Below are positions 18,212 through 27,881 of a stretch of DNA of 64,000 bases, piece after piece; within the stretch, counting starts at the first letter, position 1; each line of letters begins with the position of its first letter. The translations under genes were made by a program, and so were the position numbers. The notes beneath the pieces were generated by a model. It was not told the DNA's origin and searched no databases. It saw only the letters and a list, made by a program, of their open reading frames with translations. This stretch comes from Halomonas sp. A40-4 (GTDB taxonomy: Bacteria > Pseudomonadota > Gammaproteobacteria > Pseudomonadales > Halomonadaceae), in contig NZ_CP065230.1 of assembly GCF_015767635.1 (NCBI RefSeq), forward strand, positions 124,001-188,000, given 5' to 3'.

Positions 18212-18325
18212 GATGCCTCAAGGAAGTCTGCGAAACGGGGCGTACGTGGCCGGTCACGATGACCGGCTACAAACAGGGCGAGGGATTCTAACGCAAAGGC
18301 GCTGGGGGATTAAGGTGTATCGTCG

Positions 18326-19129
18326 TCAATCTTCGAGCCAACGGTCCAGATGGGCCTGGGTGAGTTCGCCCACATGAATATCCAGGGTGTTGCCGTCGCC
18401 GTCGAACAACACCGTCGTGGGTAACCCGGGGGCCTCGACGAGCGACATCAGCATTTGGTTGGGGTCGCGAAGGGCGTAGCGAAAGCGCAGCGATTGTTCA
18501 TCCAGGTAGCGCACAATGGGCAGCAGGTCCTCGCCCTGGTTGGCGACCACGACAGCGACGCCTTCGCGCTGGTCGGCATCTTCAAGCAGCGGCATTTCGC
18601 GTAGGCAAGGCGGGCACCAGGTGGCCCAAAGATTGACGATGACCCTGTCGTGGTCGTCCGCCAAGGAGGGAAGATGCACCGGGGTGCCATCAATATCTTC
18701 CAGGGTAATGTCGGGCAGGCTTTTCAAACTCATGTCGCTGCCCAGCGGGGCAAGCGTTACCAGCACCAGCCACAGGCTTGAGGCCCCGATCAGCAGCGCC
18801 ATTGCGCCGCCCATGGCAATCAGCCGTGAGCGCAGCGACCAGATTGTCCACAACAGGCCTGCTGCCATGCCCCAAAGTCCTTGGTAACCAGGTTTCCAGA
18901 GCTTAAGTGTCTCCAGTGGGGCGGTACTGTAGCTTTCGATATGCAGGGCGACATGACCGAAGCGAGCCGCGATCAGCCAGATGACCAAAAGACCCAAAAA
19001 CCAGCGTTGGTGGCGGCGGTGGGGCAGCCCCAGCAAATAGCGCGTGCTGACCAGCAATGCCAGCGCGCAGGCAATGGCGTAAAGGCGGGGCAGCGAAATC
19101 AGCAGCGGGCCAAGGGTGATGGCGTTCAT
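18326..19129 (-). CDS. TlpA-like thiol-disulfide protein with an N-terminal Lgt-like membrane domain
   Basis: 267 residues. Residues 140-267 form a thioredoxin fold with the redox motif WCPPC at 171-175 and the cis-proline at LPTT, facing the periplasm. Residues 1-130 are membrane helices that resemble the first half of prolipoprotein diacylglyceryl transferase (start pattern L-G-P-L-L-I-S, then ARFGHV and LETLKLWKPG); the catalytic His of Lgt (in FHGG) is absent and the second half is missing, so transferase activity is not expected. It probably reduces periplasmic disulfides, with the helices as an anchor or electron route. Confidence 0.8.
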   Translation of the reverse strand: MNAITLGPLLISLPRLYAIACALALLVSTRYLLGLPHRRHQRWFLGLLVIWLIAARFGHVALHIESYSTAPLETLKLWKPGYQGLWGMAAGLLWTIWSLRSRLIAMGGAMALLIGASSLWLVLVTLAPLGSDMSLKSLPDITLEDIDGTPVHLPSLADDHDRVIVNLWATWCPPCLREMPLLEDADQREGVAVVVANQGEDLLPIVRYLDEQSLRFRYALRDPNQMLMSLVEAPGLPTTVLFDGDGNTLDIHVGELTQAHLDRWLED

Positions 19130-19194
19130 GGTTTTCCCGTTTAGCAGTTACACTGATGCACCATATCATGCGAGTTGAAAATTACGGAGACGTT

Positions 19195-19431
19195 ATGCCC
19201 CCACCCGCTTTTGATAGGCTGCGCGCGCTAGCGATCGGCTCCCAGGCAATTGGCCTGACACTGATTATCACGTTGGAGACGGTAATGGGTAACGCGGCCC
19301 GTCCCTGGCAGGGCGTCGTGTTGGCTGCCATGCTGGCGACGGCGCTGACGATTGCACTGATGCGGCTTTATCGACGCAACCTGGCTCGCAAGCGCTGGGC
19401 TGAGCGCGTCAAGGATGATCGCGACGGCTAG
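19195..19431 (+). CDS. Small hypothetical membrane protein
   Basis: 78 residues from the ATG at 19195, chosen because GGAGA lies just upstream; an in-frame ATG at 19156 would add 13 residues. Two predicted membrane helices (about 12-29 and 35-52) are followed by a basic, then charged tail (RRNLARKRWAERVKDDRDG). I do not recognise the family. It stands alone between the divergent TlpA-like gene and the livK-type gene. Confidence 0.65.
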   Translation: MPPPAFDRLRALAIGSQAIGLTLIITLETVMGNAARPWQGVVLAAMLATALTIALMRLYRRNLARKRWAERVKDDRDG

Positions 19432-19536
19432 CGTTGGAAAACGTTGCTTGTATTTTTAGCGTTCCAGTTCCAGATTAAGAGCAGACCCCAGCGCGAGACG
19501 ATGGGGCGCTAAATCCTACAGGGAGCGATTGATAAC

Positions 19537-20745
19537 ATGATGAATAAACGCATAATTGCCACGGCCGTGGCCGTTTCTTCACTGGCATTGGCAGGTGCGG
19601 CCCAGGCTCAGGTCAAGGTGGGCTTTTTGGGGGGCTTTACCGGGGGGATCGAGAGCCTGACACCGCCAATCTTTGACGGTGCGCAGTTGGCGGTCAAGCA
19701 GATCAATGAACAGGGCGGTCTTCTGGGCGGCCAGACGCTGGAAATGCCGTCGGGCGATACCACCTGTTCTGATGCATCGGCCGCCTCGAATTCGGCGGAC
19801 CGTATGGTCAATTCCGAAGATGTCACCGCCATCGTCGGTGCGCTGTGTACCGGTGCCACCATTGCCGCGGCCAATAATGCAGCGATCCCCGGCGGTGTGC
19901 TCATGGTATCCCCCGCTTCTACCGCGCCGGCGGTCTCCGAGCTTGACGATAATGATCTGGTGTTCCGCACCGTGCCTTCTGATGCCTTCCAGGGCGAAAT
20001 GCTGGCTAAGCTTCTGATCGATAAAGGCATCGAAGAAGTCGCCGTGACCTTCGTCAATAACGACTATGGACAGGGGCTTTCCGACGCCTTTACCACCACC
20101 TTTGAAGCGGAAGGTGGTAGCGTGGTGGAAAGCCTCGCCCACGAAGACAATCGTGCCGACTACCGCTCTGAACTGGGCATATTGTCGTCGACCGGTGTAC
20201 AAACGTTAGTGGTACTGGCCTATGCCGATACATCGGGCCAGACCGTGCTGCGCCAGGCGGCAGAAAGCGGTGTATTCACCCAGTACGTCGGTGCTGACGG
20301 CATGGTGGGCAATAGCCTCGTCGAAGCCGTAGGCGCTGGTGTGCTTGAGGGCATGATCGCAACCCGCCCAGGCAGCCCGGCACTGCCCGGCACGGATATC
20401 TTCATTGAAGCCGCCGAAGCTGAAGGAATCGACCCTGAAGCGGTATTTGCCGCCCAGGCCTATGATGCGGCGTTTCTGGTGGCATTGGCCATCGAGCAGA
20501 ACGGTAACGCCGAGCGTGAAGGGTTATCAGAGGCATTGCGCTCGGTGGCGACAGCACCCGGTGAAACCATTTTGCCCGGCGAGTGGGAGAAGGCCGTGGA
20601 GCTGATTGCCCAGGGAGAAGAGATTAACTACGAAGGTGCTTCAGGCAGCCATGAGTTCAACGAAAGCGGCGACGTGCCCGGTATCGTTGTGGAAATGACC
20701 GTTGAAGACGGCGAGTTCAAACGGGTAGGCGAACTCGCCGACTAG
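19537..20745 (+). CDS. Branched-chain amino-acid type ABC transporter, periplasmic binding protein
   Basis: 402 residues with a Sec signal peptide (hydrophobic core 5-20, likely cleaved after AAQAQ near 24/25) and the LivK/peripla_BP_6 pattern: KVGFLGGFTG at the mature start, DGAQLAVKQINEQGGLLGG, and VNNDYGQGLSDAF. The mature protein is strongly acidic, as expected for a periplasmic protein of a halophile. The permeases and ATPases are encoded convergently just downstream. The ligand may be branched-chain amino acids or another amide or amino acid. GGGAGCG lies before the tandem ATGATG start. Confidence 0.88.
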   Translation: MMNKRIIATAVAVSSLALAGAAQAQVKVGFLGGFTGGIESLTPPIFDGAQLAVKQINEQGGLLGGQTLEMPSGDTTCSDASAASNSADRMVNSEDVTAIVGALCTGATIAAANNAAIPGGVLMVSPASTAPAVSELDDNDLVFRTVPSDAFQGEMLAKLLIDKGIEEVAVTFVNNDYGQGLSDAFTTTFEAEGGSVVESLAHEDNRADYRSELGILSSTGVQTLVVLAYADTSGQTVLRQAAESGVFTQYVGADGMVGNSLVEAVGAGVLEGMIATRPGSPALPGTDIFIEAAEAEGIDPEAVFAAQAYDAAFLVALAIEQNGNAEREGLSEALRSVATAPGETILPGEWEKAVELIAQGEEINYEGASGSHEFNESGDVPGIVVEMTVEDGEFKRVGELAD

Positions 20746-20774
20746 CAGTCAGCGGCGTCAACTGAGCCACATCC

Positions 20775-20806
20775 ACCGCCCCGGCCAGTCGCTGGGGCGG
20801 TTTTTT
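20775..20806 (+). terminator. Rho-independent terminator after the liv-type binding protein gene
   Basis: ACCGCCCC / GGGGCGGT stem with an 11-base loop followed by six T residues. It lies 30 bases after the stop and immediately before the convergent livM stop. Confidence 0.9.
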
Positions 20807-20808
20807 GT

Positions 20809-22119
20809 TCAGTCGTGGTACTTGACGCGCTCTGGCAGCAGTCCCTTAGGCGCGAAGCGCAATACCAGCGTTACCAGTACACCAATCACCAAGACCCTTG
20901 CCTGGAGGGCGCGACTGTCGATGTTGGCAGGGGCCTGCCAGTCGAAGGCAACGTTACCGAAAGCCACGGCGAGGTCCATCAGGTACAGCGCCAGTGGTTC
21001 CGACATGATCCAGATGATATATACGGCGACGGCGCCAAAAATGGTGCCCAGATTGTTGCCTGGTCCACCCAGAATCACCATGACCAGAACCAGAAAGGTA
21101 TGGTTGAGCGGCAGGTAACCGTTGGGGTCAAACAAGCTGTTGAAGCTGGCTAGCATCCCGCCGCCGATGCCCATCAGGATACAGCCGAGGACGAAAATCT
21201 CGAGGCGCCGCTTGTTGATATCCTTGCCCATGGCCGCCGACGATATCTCGTTGTCGCGAATGGCGCGGATCATACGCCCCCAGGGGGCATGGTAAGCCTG
21301 ATGGAGCAGAAAGAAGATCCCGGCAATGATCACCGCCGTCAGCGACAGGTATATCGCCCGGGAAAGGGTAAACCCCAATTCTGCCGGCCCGGGCGTTGGC
21401 CAGGGCAGTGGCGAAACCGTCGCGGTGCCGCGGGTCAGCCAGTCTGAGTTTTTCAGGAATGCCTTGATGATCTCGGCGATACCCAGTGTGGCGATGGCCA
21501 GATAGTCGCTGCGCAGGCCAAGGCAAACATGGCCGATGAAGTAGCCCACGACGCCTGCCAGCGCACCGCCAAAGATCCAGCCGAGCCAGGGCGGCAAGCC
21601 AAGCCCGCCGACGAAGTCTGCCTGGGACTCAATATCCGCGGTGACGTCGCGCAACAAACTGATGACCACCATATACAGAACGATGGCGAGCAGCACAGCG
21701 AATACGGTACGCACCCGTTTGGGAACGCCCAGCCGGGTGAGCTTGGTGGCGGCCACGACCAGCAGTGTGGCCCCAATGGCATACAGCAATACCTTGCCAA
21801 GCTCGGCAGGCAGTTCGCTGTTCCAGAAAGCGTCGTTGACCGGCACGCTGAACAACATGGCGCTGACACCGCCCAAGGCGACAAAACCCATGACACCAGC
21901 ATTGAATTGGCCCGCATAGCCCCATTGAATGGTCAGCCCCAGCGCCAGCACGGCGTAACACGCCGCTTCGACCAGCATGCGGGTACTGTAGGCGGCCCCC
22001 ATCGCTGCATAAACGCCGACAATGGTCAACAGTAGTGCGCCGAACAGGCAAAGTTCGCGTAGCGGCAGCCGCGACGCCTTGGGCGTTGCATCCTGCGGGG
22101 TGTAGTTATTATCAGCCAT
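20809..22119 (-). CDS. livM: Branched-chain amino-acid type ABC transporter permease, LivM-like
   Basis: 436 residues, a multi-span inner-membrane permease. It has LivM family features: an ALGLTIQWGYAGQFNAG segment in the N-terminal third, a GLRSDYLAIATLGIAEI loop, and WGRMIRAIRDNEISSAAMGKD, the coupling-helix region. It is longer than E. coli LivM mainly because of an insert around residues 95-165. Last gene of the livG-F-H-M operon; its start shares one base with the livH stop. Confidence 0.88.
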   Translation of the reverse strand: MADNNYTPQDATPKASRLPLRELCLFGALLLTIVGVYAAMGAAYSTRMLVEAACYAVLALGLTIQWGYAGQFNAGVMGFVALGGVSAMLFSVPVNDAFWNSELPAELGKVLLYAIGATLLVVAATKLTRLGVPKRVRTVFAVLLAIVLYMVVISLLRDVTADIESQADFVGGLGLPPWLGWIFGGALAGVVGYFIGHVCLGLRSDYLAIATLGIAEIIKAFLKNSDWLTRGTATVSPLPWPTPGPAELGFTLSRAIYLSLTAVIIAGIFFLLHQAYHAPWGRMIRAIRDNEISSAAMGKDINKRRLEIFVLGCILMGIGGGMLASFNSLFDPNGYLPLNHTFLVLVMVILGGPGNNLGTIFGAVAVYIIWIMSEPLALYLMDLAVAFGNVAFDWQAPANIDSRALQARVLVIGVLVTLVLRFAPKGLLPERVKYHD

Positions 22120-23120
22120 CAGATCACCTTGCCTTTAAAGATGCCGGTGGGTCGCCAAACGAGGATGGCGACCAGAATGAAAAACGGCACGACGATTTTA
22201 TATTCGGTCCCCACGAAGGCTAAGTTGGACGGCAGCTCGAGCCAGGTGGGCAGGCTATCGCGGAAGGGGCGCAGCAACACGGCCCAGTTGAACACCGCCA
22301 GGGTTTCAGCAAAAGCGACCACGAAGCCCCCGGCGACCGCGCCATAGGGGTGGCCGACGCCGCCAACGATGGCGGCGGCGAAAATGGGTAGCAGCAGGAA
22401 GAAACTCAGGTCGGGCTTGAACGTCACGTCCAGCGACAGCAGCGTGCCGGCAATGGCGGCAAGCCCGCCGGCAATCACCCAGGTGACGGCGACGATGGTG
22501 TTGGTGTTGATGCCCGAAGCCTGGGCCAGTTCGGGGTTGTCAGACATTGCCCGCATGGCTTTACCGAGCCGCGAGCGGCTTAAAAACAGGTGCAGGGCGA
22601 TCACCGCCACCAGGGTGATCACGAATAGATAAATTTGCGGCTCGGTAATCACGATCGGTACACGAACGTTTTCAAACGGCAGCATGCGAAAAATCGCCTT
22701 GCGATCGTCAACGTACAAGCCTTGGCCGCCTGTCCCTGAGAACAAGCGAATCAGGCCCTGTAGAATCAAGGTGACCCCCAGCGAGGCGATGACCATGACG
22801 ATGGGCTTCACCCCGTGAGCGCGCAGCGGTTTGTAAAACGCTTTATCAATACCCACTGCCAGGAAGGCGGTCAGCAGCATGGCAATAGGCAACATGACGA
22901 TTGCCGTGGGTACGCCGATGCTGATGCCGACGCCAGGAAATGCGGTGGTGAGCAGCAACACCATGAAGGCGCCAAAGGTCATCACGTCGGCGTGGGCAAA
23001 ATGAGCAAAGCGCATGATGCTGAAAATCAACGTGACGCCGATCGCCCCAATGGCGTAGATGGCGCCCGTCACGCTACCGGCGATCACGACGTTGTTAACA
23101 AAGAAAACCAGTTCATTCAC
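22119..23120 (-). CDS. livH: Branched-chain amino-acid type ABC transporter permease, LivH-like
   Basis: 333 residues from the GTG at 23120, preceded by AGGGGACA; a frame extension to 23243 reads through the end of livF and is not protein-like. LivH features include GAIGVTLIFSIMRFAHFAH near the N terminus, RLGKAMRAMSDNPELAQASG (coupling loop) and VGGVGHPYGAVAGGFVV. It forms the membrane channel with LivM. Confidence 0.9.
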   Translation of the reverse strand: MNELVFFVNNVVIAGSVTGAIYAIGAIGVTLIFSIMRFAHFAHADVMTFGAFMVLLLTTAFPGVGISIGVPTAIVMLPIAMLLTAFLAVGIDKAFYKPLRAHGVKPIVMVIASLGVTLILQGLIRLFSGTGGQGLYVDDRKAIFRMLPFENVRVPIVITEPQIYLFVITLVAVIALHLFLSRSRLGKAMRAMSDNPELAQASGINTNTIVAVTWVIAGGLAAIAGTLLSLDVTFKPDLSFFLLLPIFAAAIVGGVGHPYGAVAGGFVVAFAETLAVFNWAVLLRPFRDSLPTWLELPSNLAFVGTEYKIVVPFFILVAILVWRPTGIFKGKVI

Positions 23121-23136
23121 GTTATTGTCCCCTGGA

Positions 23137-23841
23137 CTATCCGCCCAAAAAGCTTTTTGCCACGTCCGGGTCGGCAAGCAGTGCCGCGCCGGTATCGGTG
23201 AAGCGGTTTTGGCCTGCTGCCAACACAAAGCCCTTATCGGCAATGGCCAGTGCTTGCTTGGCGTTTTGTTCGACCATCAGAATGCCTACCCCAGCCGCGT
23301 TGATATGCTTAACGCGGTCAAAAATCTCGTTCATGTAGAGCGGGGAAAGCCCGGCGGTGGGTTCATCGAGCAGCAGCAAGCTGGGTTCGGCCATGAGCGC
23401 GCGGCCCATGGCGACCATCTGGCGCTGCCCTCCGGATAGCTCCCCCGCCGGCTGATGACGCTTTTCCTGCAGGGGCGGAAAGAACTCGTAAACCTGACCC
23501 AGCATGCGTTTCACGTTCTGCGGCTTCAGAAAGGCTCCCATCTCCAGGTTTTCCTGCACGGTGAGGCTCGGGAAAACGTTCTTTTCCTGAGGGACAAAGC
23601 CCATACCGCGCTCAACCAACTGGTGGGGGGGTAAATTTTGGATGGGCTTGCCATGGAGCAGGATGTCACCCTGATTGACGTGCAGAAGCCCGAAGATCGC
23701 TTTCAGCAGCGTCGATTTACCCGCCCCGTTCGGTCCTACAATCACCCCGACTTCGTCAGCTTCCAGGGACATGTCCACCCCATTGAGGATATTCATGCCG
23801 CCATAGCCGCCATAAACGTCGCGCGCTTCGATTAAAGGCAT
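23137..23841 (-). CDS. livF: Branched-chain amino-acid type ABC transporter ATP-binding protein, LivF-like
   Basis: 234 residues from the ATG at 23841 (the frame could extend to 23886 without support). Walker A is GPNGAGKST at 36-44, the signature is LSGGQRQMVAMGRAL, and Walker B is LLLLDEP. The GERGMGFVPQ-like segment (VERGMGFVPQEKNVFPSLTV) is typical of LivF. It energises transport with LivG. Confidence 0.92.
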   Translation of the reverse strand: MPLIEARDVYGGYGGMNILNGVDMSLEADEVGVIVGPNGAGKSTLLKAIFGLLHVNQGDILLHGKPIQNLPPHQLVERGMGFVPQEKNVFPSLTVQENLEMGAFLKPQNVKRMLGQVYEFFPPLQEKRHQPAGELSGGQRQMVAMGRALMAEPSLLLLDEPTAGLSPLYMNEIFDRVKHINAAGVGILMVEQNAKQALAIADKGFVLAAGQNRFTDTGAALLADPDVAKSFLGG

Positions 23842-23912
23842 GGTGGAAAAGTCTCTTGTTGATTGCCAACTGATTGCTTGTGGCATTTAAATAAGCTCGG
23901 CGCCTTCATCCG

Positions 23913-24683
23913 TCACGCTGCTCCGGCACCGAAATAGGCCTCAATGACCTCGGGATTGTTCTGGATATCCTGGATGTGACCTTCAACCATGACCTGGCCC
24001 TGGGCAAGCACGATGACCGGATCGCAAAGCCGGGCGATCATGTCCATGTCGTGTTCGATAACCAGGAAGGTATAGCCCATTTCGCGATTGAGTCGTTCGA
24101 TATTGCCTATCAGGTCGCCGAGCAGGGTACGGTTGACGCCAGCGGCGATTTCATCGAGCAGCACGATCTTGGCGTTGGTCATCATCGTGCGGCCCAGTTC
24201 CAGCAGTTTCTTCTGGCCGCCGGACAGGTTGCCAGCCAGCTCATTGCGCACATGGTGAAGGCCGATAAAGTCGATCACCTCAAGCGAGCGTCGGCGCACT
24301 TCGGCTTCCTCGCGGCGCACCAGACCGGGTTTGAACCAGGTCGTGAACAGGTTTTCCCCGGCCTGCGCCGGGGGGACCATCATCAGGTTTTCCAGAGCAC
24401 TCATGTGGGTGAACTCATGGGCAATCTGGAAGGTGCGCAGCAGGCCTTTATGAAAGCGCTGATCCGCGCTGAGCGCGGTAATATCGTCGCCTTCCAGCAG
24501 GATACGCCCGCTGTCGGGCTGTAACGCGCCGGCCATCAAGTTGAATAACGTCGACTTGCCCGCGCCGTTAGGGCCGATCATGCCGGTAATCGAGCCTTTC
24601 TCGACGTGGATAGAACAGTCGTTGATGACCTGCAGGCCACCAAAGGCCTTGTTGACCTGTTGAACCTCGATAAGCGGGGTCAT
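23913..24683 (-). CDS. livG: Branched-chain amino-acid type ABC transporter ATP-binding protein, LivG-like
   Basis: 256 residues. Walker A is GPNGAGKST at 37-45; LSGGQKKLLELGR is the signature; Walker B reads IVLLDEIAAG. The LivG-specific region between the Walker boxes (LLRTFQIAHEFTHMSALENLM) and the C-terminal EVIEAYFG are present. It is the first gene of the minus-strand permease operon. Confidence 0.93.
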   Translation of the reverse strand: MTPLIEVQQVNKAFGGLQVINDCSIHVEKGSITGMIGPNGAGKSTLFNLMAGALQPDSGRILLEGDDITALSADQRFHKGLLRTFQIAHEFTHMSALENLMMVPPAQAGENLFTTWFKPGLVRREEAEVRRRSLEVIDFIGLHHVRNELAGNLSGGQKKLLELGRTMMTNAKIVLLDEIAAGVNRTLLGDLIGNIERLNREMGYTFLVIEHDMDMIARLCDPVIVLAQGQVMVEGHIQDIQNNPEVIEAYFGAGAA

Positions 24684-24870
24684 GGGTTTCCTTGACGGCA
24701 GTGATGATCAAAACGTTTGTATGAATTCGATAATAAAATGATTTCCCGTGTCGGGGATACCGCTACTTTGCGCTACACCGCAGCGGCTTTCCAGCGAGTA
24801 ACCGTTAAGGTTGCGTTGGGGGAACCCCTTGGCAAACGTGCGTGGTCAACATGTCAGGGGTGTGGCAGGC

Positions 24871-24898
24871 AAAAAAAAGCCCGCTGCTAAGCGGGCTT
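24871..24898 (-). terminator. Rho-independent terminator of typA
   Basis: On the minus strand AAGCCCGC / GCGGGCTT forms the stem and is followed by an eight-base T-tract (the A-run at 24871-24878 on plus). It begins within 10 bases of the typA stop. Confidence 0.9.
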
Positions 24899-24905
24899 CG
24901 AGAAC

Positions 24906-26732
24906 TTACTTCTTGCTGGAGCGTTTGCGCTCGTTTTCCTTGAGCAGCTTCTTGCGCAGACGAATATGGTTCGGCGTTACTTCCACCAGCTCGTCGGAGT
25001 CAAGGAACTCGATGGCCTGCTCCAGGGTGAAGTTGATCGGCGGCGTCAGCACGATATTTTCATCGTTACCTGTTGAGCGCATGTTATCGAGCTTTTTACC
25101 CTTGGTCGGGTTGACCACCATGTCGTTGGCACGGTTGTTGATGCCGATCAGCATGCCTTCGTAGACTTCGGTGGCGTGGTCGACGATCAGCTTGCCGCGT
25201 TCCTGAAGGGTGTAAAGCGCATAGGCCAGTGCCTTGCCATCGACCATCGACACCATGACGCCGTTACGACGCTCGATCGAGGCGTCCGGCTTCAGCGGGC
25301 CGTAGTGGTCAAAGCGGCTGGTCAGGATGCCGGTGCCCGAGGTCAGGGTCAAAAACTGACCGCGGAAGCCGATCAGGCCACGCGCCGGGATGATGAAGTC
25401 CAGGCGAACGCGACCCTTGCCGTCCGGATTCATGTTGGTCATTTCACCCTTGCGGTAGCCAAGCTCTTCCATGATGGCGCCCTGGTGCTGCTCCTCGCAG
25501 TCGATGATGACTTCTTCGTAGGGCTCCTGCTGTTCGCCGTCGATTTCACGGATGATCACCTCGGGGCGGCCAACGGCCAGCTCAAAGCCTTCACGACGCA
25601 TGGATTCGATCAATACGGACAGGTGCAGTTCGCCACGCCCGGAGACCTTGAATTTCTCCGGCGTTTCGCCTTGTTCAACGCGCAGCGCCACGTTGTGGAT
25701 GAGTTCCTGTTCCAGGCGGTCCTTGATATTGCGGCTGGTCACGAACTTGCCGTCTTTACCAGCAAACGGCGAGTCGTTGACCTGGAAGGTCATCGAGACT
25801 GTCGGCTCGTCAACGGTCAACGGCGGCAGCGCTTCGACGGCGTTCACGTCGCACAGGGTGTCGGAAATCGCCAGATTCTCGATGCCGGTGATGCAGATGA
25901 TATCGCCTGCAGTGGCTTCGTCGGTCTGTACGCGATCGAGGCCCATATGGGTCATTACCTGGCCGATCTTGCCCTTGCGTGACTGGCCTTCCTTGGTTAC
26001 CACGGTAATCTGCTGGTTCGGCTTGACGCTGCCGCGGCTGATGCGGCCGAGGCCGATGACGCCGACGTAGCTGTTGTAGTCCAGTGCGGAAATCTGCATC
26101 TGGAACGGTCCGTCATTCTCGACCTTGGGCGGTTCGACGATATCGACAATCGACTGGAACATGGGGGACATGTCGTCTGCCAGCTCTTCCGGGTCGGGGC
26201 CGGCAATGCCGTTCAAGGCAGAGCAATAGATAATCGGGAAGTCGAGCTGGTCGTCGGAAGCGCCCAGGTTATCAAACAGATCAAAGATCTGGTCGATCAC
26301 CCAGTCGGGACGCGCGCCGGGGCGGTCAATCTTGTTGACCACGACGATAGGCTTCAGGCCACGGTCAAACGCTTTCTGGGTAACAAAGCGGGTCTGCGGC
26401 ATCGGGCCATCAACGGCGTCAACGAGTAGCAATACCGAGTCCACCATCGACATGACGCGCTCGACCTCACCGCCGAAATCGGCGTGTCCGGGCGTGTCCA
26501 CGATATTGATGTGGTAGTCAGTGCCGTTGCCGTCCTGCCACTTGATCGCCGTATTTTTGGCCAGGATGGTGATGCCACGCTCCTTTTCCTGGTCATTGGA
26601 GTCCATGATCCGCTCTTGCCCTTCGGCTTTGCGGTCGAGCGTGCCGGACTGGCTCAAAAGTTTATCGACCAGGGTGGTTTTACCGTGGTCAACGTGGGCG
26701 ATAATGGCAATGTTGCGAAGATTCTCGATCAC
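24906..26732 (-). CDS. typA: Ribosome-associated GTPase TypA/BipA
   Basis: 608 residues, full length for the family. A translational GTPase related to EF-G that acts in ribosome assembly and stress. P-loop AHVDHGKT at 12-19, switch region [27 protein letters not shown], and [13 protein letters not shown]. It ends in a lysine-rich tail as other BipA proteins do. The GTG at 26732 is the start, preceded by AGGATCGCGTC. A minus-strand TATAAT (26763-26768) upstream is a possible -10. Confidence 0.96.
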   Translation of the reverse strand: MIENLRNIAIIAHVDHGKTTLVDKLLSQSGTLDRKAEGQERIMDSNDQEKERGITILAKNTAIKWQDGNGTDYHINIVDTPGHADFGGEVERVMSMVDSVLLLVDAVDGPMPQTRFVTQKAFDRGLKPIVVVNKIDRPGARPDWVIDQIFDLFDNLGASDDQLDFPIIYCSALNGIAGPDPEELADDMSPMFQSIVDIVEPPKVENDGPFQMQISALDYNSYVGVIGLGRISRGSVKPNQQITVVTKEGQSRKGKIGQVMTHMGLDRVQTDEATAGDIICITGIENLAISDTLCDVNAVEALPPLTVDEPTVSMTFQVNDSPFAGKDGKFVTSRNIKDRLEQELIHNVALRVEQGETPEKFKVSGRGELHLSVLIESMRREGFELAVGRPEVIIREIDGEQQEPYEEVIIDCEEQHQGAIMEELGYRKGEMTNMNPDGKGRVRLDFIIPARGLIGFRGQFLTLTSGTGILTSRFDHYGPLKPDASIERRNGVMVSMVDGKALAYALYTLQERGKLIVDHATEVYEGMLIGINNRANDMVVNPTKGKKLDNMRSTGNDENIVLTPPINFTLEQAIEFLDSDELVEVTPNHIRLRKKLLKENERKRSSKK

Positions 26733-26894
26733 GACGCGATCCTGCTAGAAAAATAGGGCGGCATTATAGGGTCTCGGTGCGGTCTACTACCAGCACTGTA
26801 TTGTGCAAGGCATCAATAGATTAACTTTGGGCAGTAGTTTTCGCGCTGCTGGCGCATCCGGTAAGATAGACGTTTTCCCAGATGGGGCAAGGAC

Positions 26895-27881
26895 ATGAGC
26901 ATCGGCAACCTGGTGCGGCTGCTAAGCGATGGCGAGGTTCATTCCGGTGAACAATTGGGCGAGGCGCTAGGCGTTTCACGCGCTGCCGTCTGGAAGCAGC
27001 TGAAAAAGTTAGAGGCGCTCGGCGTGTCGCTGGTGGCGGTCAAGGGGCGCGGCTATCGCCTTGCCCAGCCGTTGGAGCCGCTTGTCGGAGCAAAAATCGT
27101 GGAGCGCCTTCCCGCCTCCGCTCGCCATCACCTTGCCCGCCTGTTTGTCGAAGACCAACTGCCTTCGAGCAATGCCTACCTGCGTGAGCGGTTTGAGCAG
27201 GGGGCTGGCCACGCAGAGGTGTGCCTGGTCGAGTTGCAAACGGCGGGGCGTGGTCGACGAGGGCGGGTATGGACTACGCCCTGGGGGCAAAGCCTGATGC
27301 TCTCGGTTGGCTGGCGCTTTGAAGCGGGTGTCAATGCCCTGGAAGGCTTGAGCCTGGCCGTTGGCGTGGTAGTTGCCCAGGTGCTTGAACAGCATGGTGT
27401 CGCCCCTCGGCTGAAATGGCCCAATGATATTTTACTGCCCCAGCGCGACAGCGATGAGTTGGGCAAGCTGGCGGGTATATTGGTGGAAGTGACCGGGGAC
27501 GCGGCCGGCCCGTGCGAGGTCGTGATAGGCATGGGGATGAACCTCTCGCTGCCCGAGGCAATGCGTGATGCCATTGAACAGCCGGTAGCGGCACTGTTTG
27601 ATGACTTGCCGTCGCTTTCCCGTAACCAGCTGGCAGCGGATGTTGTGGCGGGGCTGCTCGCCATGCTGGCGGGGTTTGAACAACAAGGGTTTGCATCCTG
27701 GCGCGCGGCCTGGAATGAGCGGCATGCTTATGCTGACCAACCCATTCGCGTCACTCAGGGTAGTCAGGTTTACGAGGCTGTCGCGTGCGATGTGGACGAT
27801 AGCGGCAGCCTGTGGGTAACGGCATCAGGGCAGTCAAAGCGCTTGTCGGGCGGTGAAATCAGCGTACGTAGGCGCTTATGA
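26895..27881 (+). CDS. birA: Biotin-[acetyl-CoA-carboxylase] ligase and biotin operon repressor
   Basis: 328 residues. An N-terminal winged helix-turn-helix (HSGEQLGEALGVSRAAVWKQ, 16-35) marks it as the bifunctional ligase/repressor type. The ligase domain has the biotinoyl-AMP loop GRGRRGR at 118-124 and KWPND. It attaches biotin to the AccB carrier protein. The stop overlaps the coaX start (ATGA), a birA-coaX pair shared with pseudomonads. Confidence 0.95.
   Translation: MSIGNLVRLLSDGEVHSGEQLGEALGVSRAAVWKQLKKLEALGVSLVAVKGRGYRLAQPLEPLVGAKIVERLPASARHHLARLFVEDQLPSSNAYLRERFEQGAGHAEVCLVELQTAGRGRRGRVWTTPWGQSLMLSVGWRFEAGVNALEGLSLAVGVVVAQVLEQHGVAPRLKWPNDILLPQRDSDELGKLAGILVEVTGDAAGPCEVVIGMGMNLSLPEAMRDAIEQPVAALFDDLPSLSRNQLAADVVAGLLAMLAGFEQQGFASWRAAWNERHAYADQPIRVTQGSQVYEAVACDVDDSGSLWVTASGQSKRLSGGEISVRRRL

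Noticed and set aside
17177..18262. 361-codon open frame antisense to the rapA N-terminal part
   Set aside because: RapA is full length with intact motifs; the antisense frame is a shadow.
18249..18267. GCCGGTCA/TGACCGGC hairpin between rapA and the TlpA-like gene
   Set aside because: A clean stem, but no T-tract on either strand and no other support for terminator function.
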